In this document: positions 27,311-37,472 of the stretch, piece by piece
How positions within the stretch are numbered: position 1 is the first letter of the stretch
How the letters are laid out: every line of letters begins with the position of its first letter
NCBI RefSeq assembly: GCF_029542085.1
Contig: NZ_CP107036.1
Coordinates: 1,550,001 to 1,614,000, forward strand
Direction of reading: 5' to 3'
Length of the DNA: 64,000 nt
DNA from: Sphingobacterium sp. ML3W
Lineage (GTDB): Bacteria > Bacteroidota > Bacteroidia > Sphingobacteriales > Sphingobacteriaceae
Made by a program: the position numbers and the translations under genes
The notes under the pieces: model-generated
The model's input: only the letters and a program-made list of their open reading frames with translations
Told to the model about the DNA's origin: nothing
The model's database searches: none

Positions 27311-28207
27311 TTAATAATGAGAAGTTATTGGAAAGACAAAGTTCTCCATAAATAGATCCTTTTTGTGTTCAGGATATATGTAAAGAGCATCATCATCGAA
27401 AGGATATTTTTCGACCTCAAGTTTTCCACCAAAATCTGTATCCGGAACAAAAAAGAAATTGATCTCTTTCGTATCTGTTTTAACTAAAGTAGGAATTAAC
27501 TCTTCTAATTTATATGGCCTACTTGAAAAAATATCATAGATATTGAGGTCACCTTCTTCAAATTCCATCAACACTAAGCAGTCTCTTTTTTCTGAATAAT
27601 ACAAAGAATCTTCAAACTGCAATACAAAATGATAGGTCGCTAAACAAGGATTCGGTTCAAACGACAGGGTATTTGACAGAAGTCTATGGTCTTTAGCAAG
27701 TCGCTCCAGGAGATTTTTATCATCGCTAATTTGAATAGAAAGTTTTCTCCAATCGTAACTTGCGGGTTCAAAATCTGTTAAATCGTTAAGCTTGAAACTA
27801 CTTTCATCTAACCTAACAAAACCAAACTTTGGGTAAAAATCTAACACCTCTGCATTAGCAAATAGGTATATGAATTCATATTGCCCACGGAATTGGCTCA
27901 TTACATGATTCATCAGATAACGCGATAGTCCCTGACCTCTAAAAGCAGGATGTGTCATCACTGCACTAATCTGTAGAACTTTATGGGACTGCCCTTGTAA
28001 AATCATTACCATAGGAGATAAAGAAACATTTGCAATTACCGTATTATCCTGAACTATAAAAAATGGTATAAAAGTATTGTCCCAGTATCCCATTTCATAC
28101 CATGGCATATAATCTCCATCTAGACAGATATGATATAGCTTGTTGAAACTAAGGAAATATGGCGCCATCTCCTCTAATCCGGAATAAACTTTTCTATTTG
28201 TATCCAT
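27311..28207 (-). CDS. GNAT-family N-acetyltransferase, two-domain
   Basis: A 298-aa protein. The GNAT core is in the first half: VLQISAVMTHPAFRGQGLSR contains motif A (R-G-Q-G-L), followed by a helix and the FIYLFANAEVLDFYPKFGF strand/turn. The second half looks like an additional, weaker GNAT-like or Eis-type domain without the CoA motif. Substrate unknown. It ends about 65 bp before the FDX-ACB relic. Confidence 0.85.
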   Translation of the reverse strand: MDTNRKVYSGLEEMAPYFLSFNKLYHICLDGDYMPWYEMGYWDNTFIPFFIVQDNTVIANVSLSPMVMILQGQSHKVLQISAVMTHPAFRGQGLSRYLMNHVMSQFRGQYEFIYLFANAEVLDFYPKFGFVRLDESSFKLNDLTDFEPASYDWRKLSIQISDDKNLLERLAKDHRLLSNTLSFEPNPCLATYHFVLQFEDSLYYSEKRDCLVLMEFEEGDLNIYDIFSSRPYKLEELIPTLVKTDTKEINFFFVPDTDFGGKLEVEKYPFDDDALYIYPEHKKDLFMENFVFPITSHY

Positions 28208-28353
28208 TGTATGTTAGCAATTTTTTATTTTTTTGTATCTATTCAGCTTTCTCTCCCAACGCTCTATTCTATTTAACTTCATAAAGATTTGATGTTTTAT
28301 AGCTATTTGTACCTTGACCTCCAGGGAATTATTTATTCCTATACATAAATGTA

Positions 28354-28383
28354 TCACAAGCATCCCTATAGAGATGCTTGTGA
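28354..28383 (-). terminator. Hairpin after the RimJ/RimL-like gene
   Basis: Perfect 11-bp inverted repeat (tcacaagcatc / gatgcttgtga) with an 8-nt loop, directly abutting the stop codon of the leftward GNAT gene. No T-run follows, so it may be an attenuating or mRNA-stabilising hairpin rather than a terminator. Confidence 0.5.
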
Positions 28384-28944
28384 CTAGAATGAGACCTTGC
28401 CATAGACAGTCATTGTCCATTCATCACGTGTCATGCGGCTGATATGTTCTGTACGTATGTCATTCATTAACTCATTTGCGGTAGCTTCTTCCACATGATG
28501 ATGATGGAAACCACACTTCTCCTGTGCGATCTTTGACTTGGCGTTGCCTTCATAATAGCCGGACCAGATATTTACTAATCTCAAATCTTCGAAGCCATAG
28601 CGTACCACTTCGCCGATTGCTTCAGGCATTATACCTTTACCCCAAAATGGAACACCTAGCCAATATGAAATTTCGCCTTCCGACTCGGTAATTGGAAAGT
28701 TACTTTTCTCTCCTAAAATCAAACTAATCATCCCAATAGCAATGTCGTCATCTTTAAGTGTGATTGCAAATACTCCCTCTTGCGAAAATATGTTTTTGAT
28801 TACTTCACTACTTTCTTCAACACTCTTGTGGGGAGGCCAGCCAGCAATTGGCCCTACTCTCTCGTCCTTAGCATACTTGAATAAGTCTGCTGCATCAGCA
28901 TCGCTGAATGGACGCAAAATCAATCTTTCTGTCTCTAAAATCAT
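28384..28944 (-). CDS. GNAT-family N-acetyltransferase (RimJ/RimL-like)
   Basis: A 186-aa protein with the RimJ/RimL opening (MILETERLILRPFSDADAAD), a central GEISYWLGVPFWGKGIMPEA (motif A, W-G-K-G) and the downstream NIWSGYYEGNAKSKIAQEKC helix. This branch acetylates protein N-terminal amines or small amines; the exact substrate is unknown. About 130 bp upstream of it, on the other strand, starts an AraC gene; the two are divergent. Confidence 0.9.
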   Translation of the reverse strand: MILETERLILRPFSDADAADLFKYAKDERVGPIAGWPPHKSVEESSEVIKNIFSQEGVFAITLKDDDIAIGMISLILGEKSNFPITESEGEISYWLGVPFWGKGIMPEAIGEVVRYGFEDLRLVNIWSGYYEGNAKSKIAQEKCGFHHHHVEEATANELMNDIRTEHISRMTRDEWTMTVYGKVSF

Positions 28945-29072
28945 ATCATTCTATTTTTAAATGTACGTAGCAAAATTACTGTCTTTATAGAATAAGGTTA
29001 TAGCCAAAATTTTGGTAAAATGGGTACTTTTGAAAACAAATCGCACTTACTTACCATAAATAGTCTAAATTT

Positions 29073-29921
29073 ATGGTAAAAATAAAAAGTACCATAATGA
29101 ATTACACACCGGATATTTCCTTGGGAAAAGACAAACTAGCACTAGGAGAAAGTAATTTTTGCCAAAGTCTGGGATATCCCCTACGGCTCGGCTATACTTC
29201 CTTAATTGTATGTTTGGAAGGCTCTTCGGTAGTTAGCGTTAATTTTAAGAATTATCTGCTAAAGACTAATGATGTATTGGTCCTGGCTGAGGATAATATT
29301 ACAGTGGTGCAACGGGTGTCCGCTGATTTCAGAGCATTCTACTGTCTTGTAGATCGGAGTTTGGCTGCAGAAGTAGCTTTTGATTTACCTAATCAACTAT
29401 TCTTGTTTCTACATCAATCCCCACTTTGCAGACCTCATGGTCCGGAAGTCGCCCTATTACATGGATGGATAACGCAAATAAAACACATCAAAAATACATG
29501 CACAACACATCAGCATATTATGTTGCGGAATAGTCTACAAAATTTCTTTCTCAAAATAGCCGAAAGCGTTTCACTGACAGAAATTAATATAGAACATCAA
29601 TACAGTCGAAAGGAATTGCTATGTTGGAAGTTTTGGGAGCTTATCAGCCAGCATAGTACGGAGCAGAGAAATGTCGCATTCTATGCAAATAAACTGAGCA
29701 TTACTCCCTATTATCTTTCTCAGATCACTAAAGACTTTTTAAATGATTCACCAAAGGATTTGATTGACAGGCAAGTTATACTAGAAATTAAAGTACTTTT
29801 AAGGACAACCGAGCTGTCAATCAAACAAATTGCTGATCGACTTTATTTCGAGGATACATCATATTTGGCTCGCTACTTCAAAAGGCAAACAGGAATAACT
29901 TTGACAGCATTTAGAAATTAA
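29073..29921 (+). CDS. AraC-family transcriptional regulator
   Basis: 282 aa from the ATG at 29073, or 274 from 29097 (MNYTPDISLGKDK). Variable sensor domain (about 30-130), then an AraC double HTH in the last 100 residues (FYANKLSITPYYLSQITKDF; RLYFEDTSYLARYFKRQTG). It is a relative of the regulators at 21.7 and 31.4 kb. Divergent from the RimJ/RimL-like gene, which it may control; convergent with the MFS gene. Confidence 0.9.
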   Translation: MVKIKSTIMNYTPDISLGKDKLALGESNFCQSLGYPLRLGYTSLIVCLEGSSVVSVNFKNYLLKTNDVLVLAEDNITVVQRVSADFRAFYCLVDRSLAAEVAFDLPNQLFLFLHQSPLCRPHGPEVALLHGWITQIKHIKNTCTTHQHIMLRNSLQNFFLKIAESVSLTEINIEHQYSRKELLCWKFWELISQHSTEQRNVAFYANKLSITPYYLSQITKDFLNDSPKDLIDRQVILEIKVLLRTTELSIKQIADRLYFEDTSYLARYFKRQTGITLTAFRN

Positions 29922-30021
29922 TCTAATAAACAATCGTCTTGTGTAGAATATTCTCTTACATCACATGGTGAAAAATTCGTGGACGTTCTTTGGCATCTAA
30001 GCGATTGGGGTTACTTATCAT

Positions 30022-31209
30022 TCATTCTATGGGCGCTTTCTCCTTATCCAATATGTCCATTCTACCAGCCATAAAAATCATAACAATACCGAAAACCGAC
30101 AACAACAGATAAGAATACCTGAGGTCAAATAAATCGGAGATAAAGCCTATCATGGGTGGTCCCATTAAAAATCCAAGGAATGCTATTGTTGAAATCAGCG
30201 TCAATGAATTCCCAGCACTGACGGCCTTATGCTTGCCTGCTACACCATACACAGTAGGCACACTGCAGGAACTCCCTAAACCAATGACCATAAAGGCGAT
30301 TGTGCATAGTACTACTGTAGGATAGAAAACTGAAATAATTAGTCCTGTACTCATCAATATCCCGCATAGCTGAATCAAACGTTTCCTACCCAGTTTGGTG
30401 ATCAGCCAATCGCCGAGAAAACGCCCTGTGGCCATCATGAGTACAAAAGAAGTATAACCTAGAATGATCAGTTGCTCGGGAGCCCTAACAATATCCTGAA
30501 AGTAAACTCCGCTCCAATCAAACATGGCGCCTTCGATTGCCATACTCAAGAATCCTATCAAGCCTAATCGAATCAAGGTTTTGTCAAGATATCTGAAAAT
30601 AGATCTTCTGTCTTTACGAACTCCTTTTACAGGTACCACATGTAGCAGGAAGTTGGTATTGAATATCCATATTGATACAACCAGGAGGAAAATCACACTG
30701 AAATGAATCAATGGTGTTTGATTAAAATTCAATAACAGCAACCCTATCAATGCGCCAATAAAACCAGATATGCTCCAAGTGCCATGAAAAGAGGACATCA
30801 TAGGTTTTTTCAAAATATTCTCTAACTCGACTCCTTGGGTATTCACGGCGATATTAGACAGATTGCCTACTACCCCAAAGAAATATAGCGCGATGGCAAG
30901 CTGTGTATAGCTTGTCGCCGTACCAATGATAACGAGTATAAGCGGGTATAGCAAGAAGCTGTATTTGACAGCATTTTTGCTTCCGAAATGGTTAATTAAT
31001 CTGGCGGATAAAGGCATTGTGCTGACCTGTCCGACGGGCATAAGCAATAAAAGCGTACCTAGTTCAGCGTCCGAAATACCTAAATTAGTTTTAATAACGG
31101 GTATCCTGCTAGCCCAGGAAGAAAGTATCAGTCCATGGGAGAAAAAAAACAGGGAAATAGCTATACGTGTCCTATTTTGCTGCTGGAATGCTTGTCTTTG
31201 GTCATTCAT
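30022..31209 (-). CDS. MFS transporter
   Basis: About 395 aa from the ATG at 31209 (MNDQRQAFQQQNR); the frame extends 31 codons upstream but those residues lack membrane character and cover the divergent promoter. Twelve predicted helices, with major-facilitator features such as RIPVIKTNLGISDAELG near helix 1-2 and the loop GRFLGDWLITKLGRKRL in the second half. It resembles YbjJ-type transporters of unknown substrate. Divergent from an AraC gene across 150 bp, a typical regulator/transporter pair. Confidence 0.87.
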   Translation of the reverse strand: MNDQRQAFQQQNRTRIAISLFFFSHGLILSSWASRIPVIKTNLGISDAELGTLLLLMPVGQVSTMPLSARLINHFGSKNAVKYSFLLYPLILVIIGTATSYTQLAIALYFFGVVGNLSNIAVNTQGVELENILKKPMMSSFHGTWSISGFIGALIGLLLLNFNQTPLIHFSVIFLLVVSIWIFNTNFLLHVVPVKGVRKDRRSIFRYLDKTLIRLGLIGFLSMAIEGAMFDWSGVYFQDIVRAPEQLIILGYTSFVLMMATGRFLGDWLITKLGRKRLIQLCGILMSTGLIISVFYPTVVLCTIAFMVIGLGSSCSVPTVYGVAGKHKAVSAGNSLTLISTIAFLGFLMGPPMIGFISDLFDLRYSYLLLSVFGIVMIFMAGRMDILDKEKAPIE

Positions 31210-31359
31210 TGTGAAAGTTACTACTGCATGTATTGATTTGCCAGCAAATGTAGACGATGATGGCAAGGAAAACATATTCCGTTTTAAGGTGTTTATGTTC
31301 AATTTTAGATATTCACCTAACTTTAGTAATGCCGTTTTGTATTTTTACAAGAAAAAACA

Positions 31360-32229
31360 GTGGATTTATTAAAGATATCCGATCTTCACGCCGCATATAA
31401 TGTTAACTATCCAAATAAAATGGATGGACTGATAATTATAGACACTTTTCCGCTGCAAATACATTCCTATTTAAGATCAGCACAGAAATTTGAAGGACTA
31501 ATCCTTTTATTTTGTAAAAAAGGTACGGCAGTTTTGAAGGTCAATAACGAACTTTGTACTGTCGATCAGAACAAAACACTCATCATATTGCCTGAGATGC
31601 CCATTGAACCAATGGACTGGAGTACGGATTTTGTGGCTGTCCTATTTGTGATGACCTATGATTTTATTGATAAATTTACTATCCTGCCAGAATTCATAAA
31701 CAATACTGAAGTGTTGAATATGCCTGTCATCCAACCCAGTGAAAAAGATCGATTATTGATTGAAGATATAGTTCAGCTGCTTCAAAAACATTATATGCTT
31801 CCAAAAACAATTCTGTTAGAGCAAATGATACAATACTTGGTTTTTTCTTTAATTACTGCCGTAGCACAGGCGTACCCCACACTATCGGATAAGAATAACC
31901 TGCAAAAAAACGGAGTAAATGATATAACAGATACATTCTATAGCTTGCTAAATAAACATGGTCATATACAACGTAATGTTTCCTTTTATGCTGACCACCT
32001 ACATATAACACCGCAACATCTAAGTACATTGATCAAGAAAAAGACAGGTAAATCTGTTAAATCATGGATTGAATTTGCTATAATTAATAAAGCAAAGGAA
32101 TATCTAAATAACACGTCGCTATCCATTAAGCAAATCAGCGATGAACTTGATTTTGCTGATGCATCATTATTCTGCAGGTATTTTAAACGCTGCACGGGAC
32201 AGACGCCAAATACGTATAAAAACAGGTAG
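31360..32229 (+). CDS. AraC-family transcriptional regulator
   Basis: 289 aa starting at a GTG. N-terminal cupin-like sensor (residues about 20-115) and C-terminal double HTH (FYADHLHITPQHLSTLIKKK; ELDFADASLFCRYFKRCTG). The C-terminal half is close to that of the 21.7-kb regulator. It is divergent from the MFS transporter gene and presumably controls it. Confidence 0.9.
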   Translation: MDLLKISDLHAAYNVNYPNKMDGLIIIDTFPLQIHSYLRSAQKFEGLILLFCKKGTAVLKVNNELCTVDQNKTLIILPEMPIEPMDWSTDFVAVLFVMTYDFIDKFTILPEFINNTEVLNMPVIQPSEKDRLLIEDIVQLLQKHYMLPKTILLEQMIQYLVFSLITAVAQAYPTLSDKNNLQKNGVNDITDTFYSLLNKHGHIQRNVSFYADHLHITPQHLSTLIKKKTGKSVKSWIEFAIINKAKEYLNNTSLSIKQISDELDFADASLFCRYFKRCTGQTPNTYKNR

Positions 32230-32235
32230 TTGTTT

Positions 32236-32425
32236 TGTCAAAAAAGTATCAAATCGATATTCCACAGGGAAAAAACCTAAGGCCTATATTATTCGGGTAT
32301 TAAATTTGACCGACAAGCAAGCTTCAATTATAGTAGATGGTTGGATAGAATTTATTCAGGAAGGAGATTTCTTCTTGGCTTACTGGGATCAAACAACTGT
32401 TTGGCAGAATGATAACCTCTTTTGA
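32236..32425 (+). pseudogene. Fragment of a conserved hypothetical protein (5' part)
   Basis: An open frame without a start of its own encodes PKAYIIRVLNLTDKQASIIV, then DGWIEFIQEGDFFLAYWDQT. The 56 bases at 32351-32406 recur at 48209-48264, where the complementary 3' part of the same gene is kept. I do not recognise the family. It begins right after the AraC stop codon, so an ancestral copy was joined here by a rearrangement. Confidence 0.6.
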
Positions 32426-32441
32426 CACCGCTTAAAAATCA

Positions 32442-32603
32442 ATGTTGAACTATAGCAACGCAATCCAAATAGCTGGATTCACAGGGAACGCCAACGACGA
32501 TGAGTTACTCCTATTGGCATACTATTTAGAGAAATTTAAAAATGTTGAGAATGTGCGACACATTCTCAAAAGAAATTGGAGGAATCAAGAGACGTCCACT
32601 TAA
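32442..32603 (+). CDS. Small hypothetical protein (53 aa)
   Basis: An ATG-initiated frame encoding a leucine-rich, charged, mainly helical peptide (NANDDELLLLAYYLEKFKNV). Within it the DNA has a perfect inverted repeat, gagaatgtg-cga-cacattctc (32551-32571). No family recognised; it may be a gene tail rather than a complete gene. Confidence 0.35.
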   Translation: MLNYSNAIQIAGFTGNANDDELLLLAYYLEKFKNVENVRHILKRNWRNQETST

Positions 32604-32709
32604 ATCACGTGTAAAATTTCTTCATTTAAACTAATCAAAATAGTGTAAGATGATTTGCCGACCCACGAGTATGATAGTTTCCGGCTTATATTTTTAAATT
32701 TGCGAACAC

Positions 32710-33156
32710 ATGATATCGAATATCAAATACAGACCTGCATTAAAAAGTGACCTAGAGTTTCTGTTGGATCTCAGGATACAGACGATGAATGCGTATTTAA
32801 TAGCTAGCTCTTTACCGGTCTCAGACGAAGCTCATCTGCAAAGAATTAACTGTCAATTTGAACAGGCCTTAATAATTGAGATAGATAAATATGCTATAGG
32901 GCTATTAAAAATAGTGAGGCAAGCGGATAATATCGAGCTGATACAAATTCAGATAGCTACCTCCTATCAGGGCAAAGGAATCGGTAGGAGAATATTAAAT
33001 GATTTGATAGAAGAAGCTATTGAATCAGAAAAAACGATAACATTGAGTGTCCTAAAGACCAATAAAGCTAAAAATCTATATTCAAATGTTGGTTTCAAGA
33101 TTATTGGTGAGACTGATGATTCCTACCTGATGTTGTTTGAAAAAGCAAGTATCTGA
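32710..33156 (+). CDS. GNAT-family N-acetyltransferase
   Basis: A 148-aa GNAT with motif A in IQIATSYQGKGIGRRILNDL (Q-G-K-G-I-G-R) and the motif B helix/strand TNKAKNLYSNVGFKIIGET. Substrate unknown. Alone in its orientation between fragments. Confidence 0.88.
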   Translation: MISNIKYRPALKSDLEFLLDLRIQTMNAYLIASSLPVSDEAHLQRINCQFEQALIIEIDKYAIGLLKIVRQADNIELIQIQIATSYQGKGIGRRILNDLIEEAIESEKTITLSVLKTNKAKNLYSNVGFKIIGETDDSYLMLFEKASI

Positions 33157-33208
33157 CGAAACAGCATTTTAGGGTATCGTAGTATAGCCAGTGAGATGAA
33201 GCGTTTAT

Positions 33209-33360
33209 TTGAATCTTTTATCTCAACCGCATCTATTCTTAAAAAGGATAATAAACAGTGGAGATCAATTAGGGAATGTAGCTGACTATTTCAACGCAAA
33301 CTTACAGCAGGTATATCGTTTTGTTGGCGAACCGACCGCAGTTTCGGCTATAGCTAGTGT
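33209..33360 (+). other. Possible gene fragment with an internal repeat
   Basis: A short frame reads DYFNANLQQVYRFVGEPTAV without a convincing start or end. The bases at about 33296-33325 (gcaaacttacagcaggtata...) strongly resemble 21533-21560 next to IS copy 1 (gcaaacttacagaaggtata...). Probably two pieces of one lost gene; family not recognised. Confidence 0.35.
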
Positions 33361-34001
33361 TATCCTGAACGGAGGATCTGATAAAAAAAATCTTCCCTTT
33401 TCACCAATACACTATTAATTAAGTCTTTAAGTTTATCCATGTCTTTTAAATTTAGTTCAATGCATTCTATTGCTGGTTTAGAAAGATGATAATCAATATG
33501 ATTATAGGCCGATTTCGCAATTCCCATAAAAATAGCATAAGTGCCAATATTTTTTTGAAAGCTTACATCTATAAAAAATTTACCCCGCACGGCTGAAAAC
33601 AGTAATTCATTGGAAATAGGTAAGATATCACTCAAATTATTATGAATAACTGTCCAGCTCGATATCTTGAGCGGTAACAGGTTCTTTCTCCCAGGATTTA
33701 GATAATTCGATAAAACCGTATAGAATTTTTCGATCTCAAACCCTTTCAGTAAAGTTTTATAGATAGTGTTCTCATCCTGGATCCATTGACCGGATTTACG
33801 TGTCAAACTACCATGGAGCAACGCAAATCCCACTGCAGCATCCTCGTAGGTCATGGAGATCGTTTGGCCATTTATATGATTGACCGCGCTAAATACCAAT
33901 GTGTTTTCAAGAAATGACTCCTTAAAACTACCTAAGCCATCCATAAATAGATTTGCATCAATACTCCATCCACCTTCAACCTGAATACCATCTTTATCCA
34001 T
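33360..34001 (-). CDS. Hypothetical protein
   Basis: 213 aa, soluble, no signal peptide or membrane helix, and no motif I recognise. Visible features are a Gly/Asp-rich start (GWSIDANLFMDGLGSF) and a Lys/Asp/Leu-rich C-terminal helix (LNLKDMDKLKDLINSVLVKR). It lies between gene fragments and an IS terminal relic, so it may be a recent import; the 5' end could also be truncated. Confidence 0.55.
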   Translation of the reverse strand: MDKDGIQVEGGWSIDANLFMDGLGSFKESFLENTLVFSAVNHINGQTISMTYEDAAVGFALLHGSLTRKSGQWIQDENTIYKTLLKGFEIEKFYTVLSNYLNPGRKNLLPLKISSWTVIHNNLSDILPISNELLFSAVRGKFFIDVSFQKNIGTYAIFMGIAKSAYNHIDYHLSKPAIECIELNLKDMDKLKDLINSVLVKREDFFYQILRSG

Positions 34002-34105
34002 AAAGCTATTAATAAACCTGTTACTATTTTAAAATAAGATATCATGTTTCTCCATCGATCAAGCGACCTAGGTCCACCTATATACGAATTAGTAAATACC
34101 TTTGA

Positions 34106-34148
34106 TAAATTCTCTTAACTTAATGTCCAGTCAAATGTAGTAATTTCA
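34106..34148 (-). mobile_element. Terminal relic of the IS3-type element
   Basis: 43 bp matching the orfA-side end of the two intact copies (aaattctcttaactt, then gtccagtcaaatgtag), with a few substitutions in the outer ten bases (taatttca for caacttca). The rest of the element is gone. It marks a third, older insertion followed by deletion. Confidence 0.85.
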
Positions 34149-34460
34149 ATTTAGCATGTTGACTAATTCTTGTACAGATTCATAAGTTGGTGAAGCAAAA
34201 TCTTCTATCCCATCAACTGTTTCCCGGCAAAGAGGCGGAGCCCTTTCAAACATGATATCTTCATAAGCTGAAATAGCCTCTTTGAGGGTGGTATGATCTC
34301 CGTTGGCCAGGCATTCGCATAGATCCAAGACGTCCAATAGGGCCAGATTGACGCCCTCACCATTGGTAGGCATTAAATGGGCTCATCCCCAAAGTGGGTA
34401 AGATTGTTTTTAGTAGCCCATCTCTGCGCTAAGGGGAAATAGTTTAGCGGACGCCAGGTG
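34146..34460 (-). pseudogene. TetX-like FAD monooxygenase remnant
   Basis: The C-terminal part of a flavin-dependent monooxygenase: RPLNYFPLAQRWATKNNLTH and FGD in one frame, then AHLMPTNGEGVNLALLDVL in another, corresponding to the usual GD-x-AH-x-MPP-x-G-x-G-x-N FAD motif with small deletions inside it. About 75 residues follow. The stop codon (TGA) is the first three bases of the IS relic, so the natural C-terminus was cut off too. Relatives include TetX and aromatic hydroxylases. Non-functional. Confidence 0.75.
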
Positions 34461-34545
34461 AAATGTCTACTGGCATGAAAAAGTGTAAGGAAAAGAGGAT
34501 TCCAATTTGCATAGAGGTACCGTGCTCTTTAAGCTTAAAGCATAA

Positions 34546-35454
34546 TTAGTTTAGACTTCGATTTCTATATTCATTTGGGGTAAACCCTACCCTGTTTTTG
34601 AATAACCGACTAAAATGCTGGGGATATTTGAACCCGAGTTCAAAGGCGATTTCATTTATAGTTTTGTGGCCCTCAAAAATCTTTTCCTTGGCAATGTCGA
34701 TTAACTTGTTCTGAATATACTCCTGTGCAGTCTTGCCAGTTTCTTTCTTGACAAGGTCTCCAAAATAGTTAGCGGATAGAAATAACTGCTCAGCAAAATA
34801 GGCTACAGTCGGCAAACCGCTTTGCTGTGGTTCGTCTGATTGGAAATAGGCATTCAGGTTTTCATCGAATTTCTCTAGGATGCCCTTATTGACATTTTCA
34901 CGTGTAATAAACTGGCGATCATAAAACCGCTGGCAATAATCCAAAAAGAGTTCGATATTGGAGACAATCAGTTTTTTTGTATGCTTGTCGATACTATGTG
35001 CCAGCTCATGCTTTATTTTGTTGAGACAGTCCATAATAATCTTCCTCTCCTGCTCAGAAAGATGCAATGCCTCACTGGCTGAATACGAAAAGAAAGTATA
35101 GTTGCCAATTTCCTTAGCCAGAGAAGTGCCATACAACAACTCTGGATGAAATACCAAAGCTGTTCCCTGTGGCTGGTAGAATTCGGTACCGTTCTCCCCT
35201 ATGACCTGACCGGGTGCCAAAAAGATCAATGTCCCCTCTTCATAGTCATAGTTTTTAAGACCATACCGCAGATCGCCACATTTTATCTCTTTAAAAAACA
35301 CGGTATAGAACTCATACCTGAGCTTGGAGAGCTTGCGAGTGTCTGCCTTGCTCAGATCGACAACACTGATCAATGGATGTAAGGTCTCATTGTTGTTGAA
35401 GTTATTGTATGCTGTGATACTCTTAAAATTGATGATCTCTTCCATTTCTTTCAT
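34546..35454 (-). CDS. AraC-family transcriptional regulator of the 35-42 kb operon
   Basis: About 302 aa from the ATG at 35454 (MKEMEEIINFKS); codons further upstream are hydrophobic, unlike the family, and overlap the candidate regulatory element. The sensor domain shows YDYEEGTLIFLAPGQVIGE; the C-terminal double HTH is EQLFLSANYFGDLVKKETGK and ELGFKYPQHFSRLFKNRVG. Same subfamily as the 10.9 and 58.1 kb regulators. Divergent from the aldo-keto reductase operon; a shared 33-bp element lies between them and again before the flavodoxin gene. Confidence 0.9.
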   Translation of the reverse strand: MKEMEEIINFKSITAYNNFNNNETLHPLISVVDLSKADTRKLSKLRYEFYTVFFKEIKCGDLRYGLKNYDYEEGTLIFLAPGQVIGENGTEFYQPQGTALVFHPELLYGTSLAKEIGNYTFFSYSASEALHLSEQERKIIMDCLNKIKHELAHSIDKHTKKLIVSNIELFLDYCQRFYDRQFITRENVNKGILEKFDENLNAYFQSDEPQQSGLPTVAYFAEQLFLSANYFGDLVKKETGKTAQEYIQNKLIDIAKEKIFEGHKTINEIAFELGFKYPQHFSRLFKNRVGFTPNEYRNRSLN

Positions 35455-35509
35455 TACTGGTAAAACAAATTTACAAAACTGGAATCCAATAATTTGTAGA
35501 ATCAGTAAT

Positions 35510-35542
35510 ATTGGTAGAACTATCCGTAATGCATATACCAAA
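35510..35542. promoter_or_regulatory. Candidate AraC-regulator binding element, copy 1
   Basis: Element ATTGGTAG-(3)-TATCCGTAAT-(3)-TATACCAA; outer arms TTGGTA and TACCAA are inverted. It lies 56 bp from the regulator start and 65 bp from the first aldo-keto reductase gene. An element with 27 of 32 identical bases and the same spacing is at 38560-38592. Confidence 0.65.
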
Positions 35543-35594
35543 ACCTTAGACCGCAAACCCGAACTTTGTTAACAGTGAATTGTATAATACATAA

Positions 35595-37462
<1,868 letters not shown>

Positions 37463-37472
37463 ACAAACTGAA

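Noticed and set aside
28214..28420. 68-aa minus-strand frame overlapping the end of the RimJ/RimL-like gene
   Set aside because: Its start lies inside a clear gene in another frame, and the remainder covers a hairpin; likely spurious.
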